Of a DNA stretch of 64,000 nt, positions 26,670-35,783 are shown piece after piece. The notes under the pieces were generated by a model. It was not told where the DNA came from, made no database searches, and saw only the letters and a program-made list of their open reading frames with translations. The stretch covers positions 2,790,001 through 2,854,000 of the forward strand of contig NZ_RJJY01000001.1 in assembly GCF_003751085.1 (NCBI RefSeq), written 5' to 3'. This stretch comes from Micromonospora sp. Llam0. GTDB lineage: Bacteria; Actinomycetota; Actinomycetes; Mycobacteriales; Micromonosporaceae. How positions within the stretch are numbered: position 1 is the stretch's first letter; every line of letters begins with the position of its first letter. Made by a program: the position numbers and the translations under genes.

Positions 26670-27863
26670 GTGCGCGACAATGTGTTTCCAGTCCTGTGGA
26701 TCAATGGGCAGCCGGGGTCGGGCAAGTCTGCGGTCGGCTGGGCGCTCTATGACGAAATAGCGCGCTCCGGCACGCGAGTAGGATTTGTCGACATCGACCA
26801 GTTGGGCATATTTCTTCCGGCCCCACTAGACGATCCCGAGCGTTATCGACTCAAGGTGAGCAATGTTTCCTCGACTGTAGAGAACTTCCGCGCGAGTGGC
26901 TGCGACGCACTCATTGTGTCCGGCGAATTGGGTATTTCCACGGCAATTTCCGCCGACACCGTCCACGGCGCCTCGCTCACGGTCTGCCGCCTGCAAGCGT
27001 CCCCCGGCGAACTGCGGCGGCGCCTGACGGTGCGCGGCGCACCGGCGAATCTGGCGGCGGCCTGGGTGCGCGAGGCCGAGGAACCGGATCGCTCGTCGCT
27101 GGCCGACACGTGTGTCGACACCGAAGGCCGCACCATCTCAGACGTGGCCCGGCTGGTACGAGAGCGGTGCGGTGACTGGCCGCCCCCGTACACCAGTGCC
27201 CGGACGGCCGCGACCGGGCCGGCGCTGTCGCCCGCAGCCGGAGCCGACGGCGAGGTCCTGCTGCTCTGCGGTGCCACCGGCGCCGGAAAATCGTCGGTGG
27301 GCTTCGAGGTCTTCCGCCGGCAGCTGCGGGCCCGGCACACGGCCGCCTACCTCGACCTCGGCCAGCTCGGCCTCCTGAGCCCGCCGCCCGCCGGGGACCC
27401 CGGTGGTCACCGGCTGAGGGCCCGCAACCTGGCGGACTTCTGGCGGGCCTACCACAAGGCCGGCGCGCGGCGCCTGGTGATGAGTGGCCCGGTGCCCGAC
27501 GCCCACACCGCCGCGTCCTACGCCGCCGCCCTGCCCGCCGCCGACGTCACGGTGTGCCGGCTGCACGCCGGCCGCGCCGAACTGGCGCGGCGCATCGCCC
27601 TTCGCGGTCGCAGCTTCGACTGGCCCGAGCCCGGCGACCCGCTGATCGGCCGGTCGGACACGTACCTCCGGCAGGCCGCCGAAGCGGCGGCGACGACCGC
27701 CGAAGCGCTCGACCGGTCCAGCCTCGGCGATGTCCGCATCGACACCGACGGCCTGTCCGTCGCCGAAGCGGCGGACCTGGTCGGCCGCTGCTGGCGAGCG
27801 CCCCTGAGCAGCACCGTACGTCGTAGGTCGCAACAAGCCCGAGGAGGCGGCAGTGGTGGGTAG
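26670..27863 (+). CDS. Protein with two tandem P-loop kinase-like domains
   Basis: A 397-residue protein made of two homologous halves. Half one has Walker [13 protein letters not shown] near residue 12 and [12 protein letters not shown]; half two has [12 protein letters not shown] near residue 200 and [12 protein letters not shown]. Both halves share LKVSN/LRARN, a VxSG strand (LIVSGEL, LVMSGPV), VTVCRLxAxxxEL(R/A)RR(L/I) and a serine-rich RSSLxDxxxDT ending. This is an internal duplication of a nucleotide-kinase-like P-loop fold. A kinase for a small-molecule hydroxyl or a nucleotide-dependent regulator are possible, but no known family is assigned. Start GTG 26670 from the -10 spacing. Its end overlaps the GDP-mannose dehydratase gene by 11 bp. 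Confidence 0.7.
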   Translation: MRDNVFPVLWINGQPGSGKSAVGWALYDEIARSGTRVGFVDIDQLGIFLPAPLDDPERYRLKVSNVSSTVENFRASGCDALIVSGELGISTAISADTVHGASLTVCRLQASPGELRRRLTVRGAPANLAAAWVREAEEPDRSSLADTCVDTEGRTISDVARLVRERCGDWPPPYTSARTAATGPALSPAAGADGEVLLLCGATGAGKSSVGFEVFRRQLRARHTAAYLDLGQLGLLSPPPAGDPGGHRLRARNLADFWRAYHKAGARRLVMSGPVPDAHTAASYAAALPAADVTVCRLHAGRAELARRIALRGRSFDWPEPGDPLIGRSDTYLRQAAEAAATTAEALDRSSLGDVRIDTDGLSVAEAADLVGRCWRAPLSSTVRRRSQQARGGGSGG

Positions 27864-28863
27864 GCGTGCACTGATCACCGGGATCACCGGGCAGGACGGG
27901 TTCTACCTCGCCGGGCACCTGCTCGCCGAGGGATACGAGGTGTGGGGACTGGTGCGGGGTCAGTCGGGCTCCCGCGCATCCCAGATCCATCAGACGGTGC
28001 CCGACGTCCACCTGGTCAGCGGCGACCTGCTGGACCAGGGCAGCCTGATCTCGGCCGTGGACCGGGTCCAGCCGGATGAGGTCTACAACCTGGGCGCGAT
28101 CTCCTTCGTACCGCTGTCCTGGCAGCAGGCGGAACTCACCGCCAAGGTGAACGGGCTGGGGGTGCTGGGGATGCTCGAGGCAGTCCGGGTATGCGGCGGC
28201 ATCAACGCGTCACGGTCCGCTCCCCCGGGCCAGATCCGCTTCTACCAGGCCTCCTCGGCGGAGATGTTCGGTAAGGTCCGCGAGACGCCCCAGCACGAGG
28301 GGACGCCGTTCCACCCGCGCAGCCCGTACGGCGTGGCGAAGGCCTACGGACACTTCCTGACGCAGAACTACCGGGAGTCGTACGGGATGCACGCGGTCTC
28401 GGGAATCCTGTTCAATCACGAGTCGCCACGCCGTGGGGCGGAGTTCGTGACCCGGAAGGTGTCGCTCGCGGTGGCGCGGATCAAGCTCGGGCTGCAGGAG
28501 AAGCTGCCGCTCGGCAACCTGAGCGCCCGCCGCGACTGGGGATTCGCAGGCGACTACGTCCAGGCGATGCACCGGATGGTAACCCAGGACGAGCCCGAGG
28601 ATTATGTGATCGGCACCGGCGTAACCCACTCCGTGCGGGACCTCGTCGAGATCGCGTTCGGCGCCATCGGCCTGGACTGGCGCGACCACGTGGTCTCCGA
28701 CCCGGCCCAGATCCGCCCGGCCGAGGTCGATCTGCTGTGTGCCGACCCAGCCAAGGCCCGCGAGCTTCTCGGCTGGAAACCCAGCGTTCAGTTCGCCGGT
28801 CTGGTCCAGATGATCGTCGAGTCTGACCTCAAGATGCTCAGCGGCAGTGGGACCGCCTCCTGA
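27853..28863 (+). CDS. gmd: GDP-mannose 4,6-dehydratase
   Basis: A 336-residue extended SDR that converts GDP-D-mannose to GDP-4-keto-6-deoxy-D-mannose, the entry to GDP-6-deoxyhexoses. Family motifs are all present: [18 protein letters not shown] at the N-terminus, the catalytic SSAEMFG, the YGVAKAYGH tyrosine and lysine, NHESPRRG and [19 protein letters not shown] 27853 has a GAGGAGG ribosome site and overlaps the P-loop gene, so the two are co-translated. It implies a GDP-deoxysugar in the product of this locus. The partner reductase or epimerase would be the aldo/keto reductase, the epimerase at 57-1028 or a gene outside the window. Confidence 0.95.
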   Translation: MVGRRALITGITGQDGFYLAGHLLAEGYEVWGLVRGQSGSRASQIHQTVPDVHLVSGDLLDQGSLISAVDRVQPDEVYNLGAISFVPLSWQQAELTAKVNGLGVLGMLEAVRVCGGINASRSAPPGQIRFYQASSAEMFGKVRETPQHEGTPFHPRSPYGVAKAYGHFLTQNYRESYGMHAVSGILFNHESPRRGAEFVTRKVSLAVARIKLGLQEKLPLGNLSARRDWGFAGDYVQAMHRMVTQDEPEDYVIGTGVTHSVRDLVEIAFGAIGLDWRDHVVSDPAQIRPAEVDLLCADPAKARELLGWKPSVQFAGLVQMIVESDLKMLSGSGTAS

Positions 28864-29028
28864 CACCGGCGGTCCCGCCGCACGCGAGGCGAACCAGCCC
28901 CCACCCGGCCCCGTCGGCGGACCGGCGCCGTGGGAGTAATGTAGACGCGCGGACCCGGCCTGAGGGTGACGTTGCCATCTCCAGGCGCACGATCACCACA
29001 CGGTGCGAGGCGGCATCATCGGTGCACT

Positions 29029-29050
29029 CGCGCTCGCCCGGGCGAGCGCG
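29029..29050. repeat. 22-bp perfect palindrome before the RNA methyltransferase gene
   Basis: CGCGCTCGCCC followed by its exact complement. It lies about 165 bp after gmd and 48 bp before the next start codon. It could be a terminator or attenuator stem, or an operator. It has no loop, so a DNA-level site is as likely as an RNA hairpin. Confidence 0.45.
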
Positions 29051-29097
29051 CTGAATCGCGGAAACGAGAACGTATTCGAGCCAGGAAGCGGGCGACG

Positions 29098-30195
29098 GTG
29101 AGCAACAGACCCTCCCACGCGAGAGAGCGAAAGCAGCGACCGCGCCTGCGGCGGAGCGCCCCGTCACCCATTGAATTCCTCTTCCTGCCCGGACTGGCCC
29201 CGGTCGTGGCGGAAGAACTGCGCAGCACACTGCCGCAGCTCGGAAAACTGTACCAAGTCGACGGCCGATCGGACTCCCTGGAGGCCGAATACGCGGGCGA
29301 TTGGCAGCGGCTGCTGCACCTGCGCACCATCGTCGCGCCCTTTCTGGTCCTGTCGTTCCCGGTGCCGCGGCCCCGTTCCCTTGCGAGCGGCGAACATTTC
29401 TCCCGCCTTCTGGAGGCGATGCGACTCGTCTCCCGCATCAACAACGAGCCGATCGACTCGTTCCGGATCGATGCGGCGGGCAAGGACTCACCGACCTTCC
29501 GGCGGCTCGCCGGCCAGATCCAGCAGTCGACCGGGCTGGCCGAGGTGGCCGAGGGCGGTCACGTGCTGCTCCGATTCCGCCGCTCGACGAGGCTGGAAGG
29601 GTGGGATGTCCTGGTGCGGCTTTCGCTCCGGCCGCTGTCGAACCGCGACTGGCGAGTGCAGAACCTGCCCGGTGCGGCCAACGCGTCGATCGCCGCAGCG
29701 ATGAGCCTGATGACCTCGCCGAGGTCCGGCGACCGTGTCCTCAACCTCATGTGCGGGTCGGGAACGCTGCTCGTCGAACGGCTGCAGATGGCCCCGGCCA
29801 AGCTCGCCGTCGGTGTCGACATCGATTCAAAGGCCCTGGGCTACTGCGCCCAGAACCTCGAGGCCGCAGGATTCCACGGACGCGCGAACCTCGTCAACGC
29901 CGACCTCGCCGATGACAAATGGCTCGAGTGGGGGCAGTTCGACGTCATCTTGGCCGACCCGCCCTGGGGCGCGCTGATGGGCGACCACGATTCCAACGAA
30001 ACGCTGCACACCATGCTCCTTGACCGCGCCCACGCTGCGGCCGCGCCCCGTTCCTGCTTGGCGGTGCTCACTCACGAGATTCGCATCATGGAGCGCTGCC
30101 TGCGCCGCGCGGCGTCGAAGTGGTCACAGAGCGACGTCCTGCGAGTCTTCCAGAAAGGCCACAACCCCCGGATCTACCTGCTGACCAAGCGGTGA
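29098..30195 (+). CDS. THUMP-type RNA N2-guanine/adenine methyltransferase
   Basis: A 365-residue protein with an N-terminal THUMP-like RNA-binding half and a C-terminal UPF0020-type methyltransferase half. The SAM motif is VLNLMCGSGTLLVE, followed by VGVDIDSKALGYCAQNLEAAG and the catalytic ILADPPWG (DPPW) typical of exocyclic amino-group methylation in RNA. Relatives modify tRNA or 23S rRNA. GTG 29098 has AGGAAG upstream. It follows gmd by 235 bp with a palindrome between. Because it borders a biosynthetic cluster, ribosome protection against the product is an attractive role, but a housekeeping tRNA role is equally possible from sequence alone. Confidence 0.78.
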   Translation: MSNRPSHARERKQRPRLRRSAPSPIEFLFLPGLAPVVAEELRSTLPQLGKLYQVDGRSDSLEAEYAGDWQRLLHLRTIVAPFLVLSFPVPRPRSLASGEHFSRLLEAMRLVSRINNEPIDSFRIDAAGKDSPTFRRLAGQIQQSTGLAEVAEGGHVLLRFRRSTRLEGWDVLVRLSLRPLSNRDWRVQNLPGAANASIAAAMSLMTSPRSGDRVLNLMCGSGTLLVERLQMAPAKLAVGVDIDSKALGYCAQNLEAAGFHGRANLVNADLADDKWLEWGQFDVILADPPWGALMGDHDSNETLHTMLLDRAHAAAAPRSCLAVLTHEIRIMERCLRRAASKWSQSDVLRVFQKGHNPRIYLLTKR

Positions 30196-30247
30196 GAGCG
30201 GAGGCGGCCGGGCCGGTTTCTCGAGGCCTACGGCCTGAGGTACGCGA

Positions 30248-30275
30248 ACCGCCGGCTGCTCCCGCAGCCGGCGGT
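30248..30275 (+). terminator. Strong hairpin after the RNA methyltransferase gene
   Basis: A perfect 12-bp stem, ACCGCCGGCTGC and its complement, with the 4-nt loop TCCC. It lies 53 bp after the stop codon. There is no U tract, as is common for actinomycete intrinsic terminators. Confidence 0.6.
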
Positions 30276-30506
30276 GGACGGCCCGCGCGCCGTCGGGACC
30301 GGGTGCCGACAGCACGGTAATCGAGTTGTCCGGGCCGATGCGACGGGGGCCGGGCAGCGGTTCTCCTGAAGCGCCGCGACGTGCCTGCTCAGGGCGGGAC
30401 GACCGGCCTCGGACAAAGTTGGGCCGGTCGTCATAGGATGTCTGGTTCACGCATTTTGCTGGTAATGCGGGTTCCGCAGTGGTTGAGGCGAGCAATCGTT
30501 CGGGCG

Positions 30507-30650
30507 TCAGCACACTGTCGGGTGCCGACCGTGGCCGTTGTCCAGGGTGGAAAGCCTCGTCCGCACCTCGTTGGCTTCTGGGAGGCCCAGGTCCTGGTAG
30601 ATCGACAGAGCGCGTTGGTGTTTGGTGTGATCGAGGTTGTTAGATGGTGA
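30507..30650 (-). pseudogene. C-terminal remnant of a TPR protein
   Basis: The minus-strand frame contains DHTKHQRALSIYQDLGLPEA followed by NEVRTRLSTLD. This is the closing pattern of tetratricopeptide repeats in SARP/NB-ARC-type regulators of actinomycetes. Nothing upstream in the frame continues the protein, so only the last repeat survives. It points to loss of a larger regulatory gene here. Confidence 0.5.
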
Positions 30651-30777
30651 TCCTGTCGCTGACAGGTGCGGACGGTGGGGTACGCTGCGCAAGCACCAGT
30701 TCCTCGCGCAGGGCGATCATGTAGTTGGAGTTCAATCCAGCCTCGGACACCAGTTCTGGTGGAGTTCCACCGATCAT
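30640..30777 (-). CDS. 45-codon ORF overlapping dispersed repeat copy A
   Basis: ATG at 30777, 45 codons, with a central SNYMIALREELVL segment. The copy near 57.5 kb encodes SNYMTVLREELLL in the same relative frame, so the peptide segment is conserved while flanks differ. No family recognised and no ribosome site seen. It may be the tail of a lost gene or of a mobile element rather than a real gene. Confidence 0.25.
   Translation of the reverse strand: MIGGTPPELVSEAGLNSNYMIALREELVLAQRTPPSAPVSDRITI
30692..30757 (+). repeat. Dispersed direct repeat, copy A
   Basis: About 65 bp roughly 75-80 per cent identical by eye to 57469-57536 in the same orientation. Shared blocks include AGTTCCTCGCG, TCATGTAGTTGGAG and GCCTCGGACAC. 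The two copies bracket about 26.7 kb that includes the whole second NRPS cluster. Confidence 0.6.
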
Positions 30778-31229
30778 GAGTCGGACTCAGCTCCGCAGCT
30801 GTGCACGCACGACATACCCGCCGTAACAGGTGATCGTCGGCACCGGCGAGCCGCACATCGCTGCCGGCCCGCAGCGGCGTGCTCCCGGCTGGACCGGCCA
30901 TGACATCACCTCGTCGCCGCGACCGTGAGCAGCTCATCGGCGCCTTCATCCCCACCCCACTGCCCAACCGACCGCGACCCCGCCGCACCACGGCAGGCAC
31001 CGTCGGCCGGAAAGCCGGCAAGCAGCGCGGGCCATGGTCGAGCTTCGTTCCCGTACCCTCGCCGACAGGGAGGAGAACCCGCTTGCGCCAGGCGTTCGGC
31101 GTACGCGACGGTGTCGGCGCCTGGGGCGAGGCACGCGATGTTCCGGGTGGCCGTGGCGCGGGATCTGCTCCGTCGTAAACGATCTCGGCGCAACCGCCGC
31201 GTGCACTCTGGAGGTTGACGTATGAAGCC

Positions 31230-31800
31230 CGCCGCCCAGATGGCATGGTCGGCCACGATCGCGGCCCGGCGACGTCGCCGAGATCCGCGGCAGCGTTCTG
31301 CGGGGCCGGGAGAGCCGGCAGAACCTCGTCGCGGCAGCCGCCGACTGGGCGACGCCGATCGACGAGGCGCTCACCGCCGGCCGCGACCTGCCACCGGCGC
31401 TGGCCGCGCTTGTCGACGGCGTCACGCCGGCGACCCTGGACCCGCTGGCGGGTGAGGTCTACGCCCGGGTATCGGCCGCGCGGGCCGCCGACACCCGCGA
31501 TGAGGCCCGGTACCGCCGGCTCCACGCACGGTCCGAGCGCGTCGAAGCCGGAGAGCGTGCCGCGAACGCTGCCCGGCAGGCCGATCTCGGCGCGGTCCAA
31601 TGGCACTACCGCCCGCTCGTCGGCCCTTTCGTGCTGATCGGCATTCTCCTGACGTCACGAGCGGCGATTCCTGGGCTGGTGCTCTCGTGGTACTTCGGCT
31701 TGGGCGCGGTACCCATCGCTGCGGCCGCCGCCTGGACCGTGGTGTGGACTCGCCGGCACTCGATGCTGCTGCTCCGTAGCCGGATGGCACCCGAAGCGGG
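31230..31800 (+). pseudogene. Broken small membrane-protein gene
   Basis: One plus-strand frame from about 31268 reads like protein: an alanine- and arginine-rich helical stretch (RYRRLHARSERVEAGERAA) and then two hydrophobic segments around GPFVLIGILLT and VPIAAAAAWTVVW. There is no start codon in this frame; a plausible ATG lies at 31222 in another frame, so a frameshift is likely. No family recognised. Confidence 0.3.
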
Positions 31801-31954
31801 CGGTGATCCGGGCGCGACGAAGCCGCCAATGCTGTGCCCGACGACGACCCGTGGGCCCTCGCCACTGCCGGCCGCGCCCGCATGGGGACGGCTGCCGGGC
31901 CGCGGCGCCGAACGACTCGTCGTGCTACTCGCCATTCCGCACCCAGCCCCTGAT

Positions 31955-33049
31955 TCACGCCGGTACGGCGAAGTCGGGCACGTTGATCGTGGGATGCTCG
32001 GCGAGTACGGCACGTACCAGCGCGTACTCCTCCTCGCGCAGCACCGGTGTCTCGGTGCGCTGGCGGCTGGCCCGGGACAGCGCCGTGCCCTCCTGGGAGT
32101 CGGCCGCGAACGTCCGGTACGCGGCGTCGATCTCGTCGGCGGGCAGTCCACAGAATGCCAGCACTGCGGCCAGCGTCGCCGACAGATCGGCGGTGAGGTC
32201 CTCGTAGCGAACCGGCCGGAGGGGCACGTCGGCCCGGCCCAGTCGCAGGCAGGCCTCCATCGCGGAAAGCCAGGTGAGCAGGTACGCCTCGACCGGGGAG
32301 GGTTGGCGCTGGTGCCGGACGGCGAAGGGCATCAGCAGCGGCGCCTGTGCGGTGACGTACCGCAGGAACGTCTGCTGATCCTGGAGACCGGATAGGTGCG
32401 GGGTGAAGCCCTCGTGCATCGACTCCAGCCACCGTTCGGCGTGCCGGTAGAGAAAGATGCCGCGGGAGTCGGGGAAGACCTGCTGGAACAGGTCGGCGAG
32501 TTGGATGCCGCTCGCGCGGAACTTGACGGCCAGCGTCCCGGCTCCCCGCCCGAGCAGCCGGGCGCAGCTGCGGAGCAGCTTCGCGTACTCGTCGTCACGG
32601 GTGGGATCCTCGTGCCGCGACACGGCGATCTGAGTGAAGACGTCGGGCTCGGAGTAGCTGCGGACGCCGGTCACCGCACCGAGCGCGTGGCTGAGGGCGG
32701 TGGAGCCGCAGCGACCCACGGAGTAGACCAGGATCGGCCGCACCGGGTCCGGCACCTCCTCGGCGATCCGGTGCAGCGTCTCGTACGGCACGGTGAACAG
32801 CCGTCGCGCGTTGCGGTACTGGGCGAGGTAGACGAACGGCGCCCTGGTCAGGTCGACACCTGGTGCGGTCTCGATGAAGTACGCCAACTGGTCGTCGATG
32901 TCGAGGCAGTAGAGACTGACGTCCGGTCGGTGCAGCAGGTCCCGCGCCGGGAGCTGCCCGTCCGCACGTGTCACGAAGTTCTGCGGTACGGCGGGGAAGA
33001 ACTCGCCCGGAGCCACCTTGTCGACGATCCGTAGCACCTGCGCGATCAT
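31955..33049 (-). CDS. Sulfotransferase
   Basis: A 364-residue protein with the PAPS-binding 5'-phosphosulfate loop in LVYSVGRCGSTALSHALG near residue 110. The 3'-phosphate region around FLYRHAERWLESMHEG and the PVRYEDL segment are also typical of sulfotransferases. It would transfer sulfate from PAPS to a hydroxyl or amine in the cytoplasm. Its ATG overlaps the stop of the GT1 gene by 4 bp. It is the last gene of the P450-GT1-sulfotransferase transcript, so a sulfated, probably glycosylated product is predicted. The residues before the loop are unusually long for small bacterial members and may contact the substrate. Confidence 0.85.
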   Translation of the reverse strand: MIAQVLRIVDKVAPGEFFPAVPQNFVTRADGQLPARDLLHRPDVSLYCLDIDDQLAYFIETAPGVDLTRAPFVYLAQYRNARRLFTVPYETLHRIAEEVPDPVRPILVYSVGRCGSTALSHALGAVTGVRSYSEPDVFTQIAVSRHEDPTRDDEYAKLLRSCARLLGRGAGTLAVKFRASGIQLADLFQQVFPDSRGIFLYRHAERWLESMHEGFTPHLSGLQDQQTFLRYVTAQAPLLMPFAVRHQRQPSPVEAYLLTWLSAMEACLRLGRADVPLRPVRYEDLTADLSATLAAVLAFCGLPADEIDAAYRTFAADSQEGTALSRASRQRTETPVLREEEYALVRAVLAEHPTINVPDFAVPA

Positions 33050-34410
33050 GTCGTCTCCCGTGGTCGCTCGTCGCGGTCGGCGAGCTCGCGCAACAGGTCC
33101 GCCGCGCGCTCCGCCCCACCGGCCCTACGGCTCTGCTCGCCCCAGTACCGGCTGCGCTGCCGGAAACCGTCCTCCGACAGCAGCCGGAGCAGCTTGCCGG
33201 CGACCTCGTCCGGGTCCACCGTGGGCGGGTCGTCGAGAGCCAGTCCGACGCCCGCGTCGACGGCCCGGGCCGCGATGTCGTAGCAGTCCAGCCAGAACGG
33301 GGTGAGCAGCATCGGTTGCCCGAAGTGGACGCCTTCGTGGAAGCCGTTCGCCCCGCCGTGGCAGACGAAGGCCCGTACGTGCGGATGGGCGAGCACGGCC
33401 AGTTGGGACGGGATCCACTCCTCGGTGCGGACGTGCGGGGGCAGTGGCTTGGTCAGCGCTGCGCGCTGGTCGGCCGGGAGTTTCCACAGCACCCGGTGTC
33501 GCGGGCCGATCCGGTCCAGTGCCTCGGCGAACGCGTCGAGCTGGGCGGTTGAGAGGGTGGCGAGGGTGCCCAGGCCGACGTAGACCACGCTGGGATGCTG
33601 GTCCAGCCAGGCGGTCAGTTCGCCGACGGGCTGGCCGGGCCCGGTGACGTCGGTGGGCACGATCGCGCCCAACAGGTGCAGGTGGTCCGGCGCGGGAAAG
33701 GGATACTCCAGCCCGAACACCGTGTAGCCGAAGACAGCGGCCGCGGCGACGGCGTGCTTCGCGGGGTCGCCGGACGCGTTGGCCAGCCTCAGGGTCCGGC
33801 GCCGCCGGGTCGGTCCGGCCACCGCGCGCAGCAGCGCCAGGTGCAGCCGTACGCGGAACAGCGCATTGGTCAACTTCTGTGTCCCGGTCAGCCGGCGCGG
33901 CAGCCCGGAGGTGGGCGTCGGATAGTTCCACGGCAGACGGCTCAGGTAGACGGCACTTACTGGATAGGGCACGCTCAGCACGAAGGGCACGCCTGCGGTG
34001 GTCGCCGCGTCGAGCGCGCCGAGGTTCATCACGTCGATGACCATCAATCGCGGGTTGACCCGATCGATGTGGTCCAGGGTCCGCTGGTAGACCTGGGCGG
34101 TGGCATCGGCCGTACGCATGGTCCGGGCGAGTGCGGCCACGCCGGCGGTGGTACGCGGCCCCCGGGCCATCGCGGCGTACAGCTCGCCGTCGATCCGCAC
34201 GGGGGTGTCTGCGCCGGGAAGGTACCGCAGCGGGCTGCCGATCGTTGCCGACTCGACCCGGTGCCGGGCCTCGGCGTCGACACTGAACCAGAGGTCGGGT
34301 TCCCCCCGTCGGGACATCTCGGCGGCGATGGTCAGCAGCGGGTTGAGCTGTCCAGAGTGGGACGAGCTGGCGAACATGATCGGTCGGGGCGACGGCGCGG
34401 GCTGGATCAT
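33046..34410 (-). CDS. GT1 family glycosyltransferase (MGT/UGT type)
   Basis: A 454-residue GT-B glycosyltransferase of family 1. The N-terminus PRPIMFASSSHSGQLNPLL and the C-terminal signature FVCHGGANGFHEGVHFGQPML are clear, with PFWLDCYDIAARAV following, as in macrolide and aglycone glycosyltransferases that use UDP- or TDP-sugars. YVGLGTLATLS replaces the usual SxGS strand. It overlaps both neighbours by 4 bp (ATGA), forming a translationally coupled trio. It probably glycosylates a hydroxyl introduced by the P450. No deoxysugar genes lie in this cluster, so a common sugar nucleotide or one from the first locus would be the donor. Confidence 0.9.
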   Translation of the reverse strand: MIQPAPSPRPIMFASSSHSGQLNPLLTIAAEMSRRGEPDLWFSVDAEARHRVESATIGSPLRYLPGADTPVRIDGELYAAMARGPRTTAGVAALARTMRTADATAQVYQRTLDHIDRVNPRLMVIDVMNLGALDAATTAGVPFVLSVPYPVSAVYLSRLPWNYPTPTSGLPRRLTGTQKLTNALFRVRLHLALLRAVAGPTRRRRTLRLANASGDPAKHAVAAAAVFGYTVFGLEYPFPAPDHLHLLGAIVPTDVTGPGQPVGELTAWLDQHPSVVYVGLGTLATLSTAQLDAFAEALDRIGPRHRVLWKLPADQRAALTKPLPPHVRTEEWIPSQLAVLAHPHVRAFVCHGGANGFHEGVHFGQPMLLTPFWLDCYDIAARAVDAGVGLALDDPPTVDPDEVAGKLLRLLSEDGFRQRSRYWGEQSRRAGGAERAADLLRELADRDERPRETT

Positions 34411-35783
34411 GACCGCAACCGCACCGGCAGGTGGTCGTAGCCACGTAGGACGCGGGTCGGCCGACGCCGTGGCACGCCGCCGAGCGCCAGGTCGGGGTAC
34501 CGCTCGAACAGGCTACGCAGCCCGATCTCGCCTTCGAGCCGGGCCAGGCTGGCACCGAGGCAGTAGTGCGCACCGCTGGAGAAGGAGAGGTGGTCGCGCG
34601 CGTTGAGCCGGGTCACGTCAAAGCGGTCCGGATCGGCGAAGATGGCCGGATCCCGGTTGGCCCCGCCCAGCATCGGTATCACGATCTCGCCTCGGCGTAG
34701 CCGTACACCGGCTACCTCGGTGTCGGCCCGGCAGTACCGGCCTGTCGTCTGCACCGGGGAGTCGTAGCGCAGGATCTCCTCCACCGCGTTGGGCCACCGG
34801 TGCGGCTCGGCACGCAGCAGGGCGAGTTGTTCGGGGTGAGCCAGCAGCAGCGCCGTGCCCGTGCCGAGGAGGTTCACGGTCGTCTCGAAGCCCGCAGCCA
34901 TGAGCAGTCCGGCGAGGGCGACCAGTTCGTCCTCGGTCAGTCGTTCACCCTCGCTGTCCGGCAGCACCAGTTGGCTCAGCAGGTCATCACCGGGGTCGGC
35001 GCGCAGGTTGGCGAAGTGTCCCCGCAGCCAGTCGTTCAGCTGCCGGGTTCCCGCCTCGACGCGCCGAAACTGGCCGAGGGACAGTCCCAGGTCCAATGCT
35101 GGCGATACGGCGGCGCCCCAGTCCAGAAAGCGTTGCCGCAACTGTGCCGGTACGCCGAGGATCTCCGCGATCATGGTGACCGGTAGCAGGCTGGCGTAGT
35201 GTGCGACCAGGTCCACCGGTCCGTCGTCCGGCGCGGCCCGCCCCAGTTCGTCGAGCAGGTCGGCGCAGTGCCGCTCGACCCGGGGTCGGAGGCTCTCGAC
35301 CGCCCGCGCGGTGAAGACCTTGACGACGAGCCGGCGGTAACGGGTGTGTTCGGGTGGGTCGGTGACGAGCATCGACGGCGGGTCGATCGGCCCGACCGGC
35401 ATCCGGCGTCGGCCGAGGTCGCGCAGCATCGCGATCGGGGCGGGCAACGGCAACGTGTCCGGATCGACACTGAATGCGTCGCTGCGGAGCACCTCGGTGG
35501 CCACGTCGTGCCGGGCGGTGCTCCACGTCAGGTGGCCACCTACGAGCGCACTCGTCTGGCGGACCTGGCGGTAGAACGGGTACGGGTCCTCGCGAATCAT
35601 CGGGTCGAGGAAGTGGCGGGCCTGTGGATCATCCCGGCGTGCCGCGGCGGCGACGCTGAGCCGCAGCAGTCCGTGCCGGGTCGCCCACCGGAGGAAGGTT
35701 CCTGGCCCGGCCCTCGGCACTCCCGTCGTCCGGTGCGCGATGCCGGCCTCAGATCGTCGATCCGACGAGTCCACCCGCCCCAT
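34407..35783 (-). CDS. Cytochrome P450
   Basis: About 458 residues. I-helix LMAAGFETTVN (AGxET), ExxR in EEILRYDSPVQ, and the heme-ligand loop FSSGAHYCLGASLAR with the axial cysteine are present, giving a class I bacterial P450. The frame opens further upstream to 35912, but those residues look unlike a P450; ATG 35783 has GGAAGGG very close and GTG 35774 is an alternative. A TTGCGT/TATAAG promoter lies about 105 bp upstream. First gene of the leftward trio in the NRPS cluster, so hydroxylation of the NRPS product or of an amino acid building block is likely. Redox partners are not in the window. Confidence 0.9.
   Translation of the reverse strand: MGRVDSSDRRSEAGIAHRTTGVPRAGPGTFLRWATRHGLLRLSVAAAARRDDPQARHFLDPMIREDPYPFYRQVRQTSALVGGHLTWSTARHDVATEVLRSDAFSVDPDTLPLPAPIAMLRDLGRRRMPVGPIDPPSMLVTDPPEHTRYRRLVVKVFTARAVESLRPRVERHCADLLDELGRAAPDDGPVDLVAHYASLLPVTMIAEILGVPAQLRQRFLDWGAAVSPALDLGLSLGQFRRVEAGTRQLNDWLRGHFANLRADPGDDLLSQLVLPDSEGERLTEDELVALAGLLMAAGFETTVNLLGTGTALLLAHPEQLALLRAEPHRWPNAVEEILRYDSPVQTTGRYCRADTEVAGVRLRRGEIVIPMLGGANRDPAIFADPDRFDVTRLNARDHLSFSSGAHYCLGASLARLEGEIGLRSLFERYPDLALGGVPRRRPTRVLRGYDHLPVRLRS

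Larger units (their letters stand above)
30196..31954. other. Decayed intergenic region between the two clusters
   Basis: About 1.75 kb without an intact gene. It contains a strong hairpin, the C-terminal remnant of a TPR protein, one copy of a dispersed repeat with a 45-codon ORF, and a broken membrane-protein frame near 31230-31800. Overlapping frames on both strands have skewed Arg/Pro/Gly composition typical of non-coding GC-rich DNA. It marks the boundary of the two biosynthetic loci. Confidence 0.55.

Noticed and set aside
31631..32395. 254-codon plus-strand frame
   Set aside because: Only the first 55 codons look protein-like; the rest is antisense to the sulfotransferase. Recorded as a broken gene.
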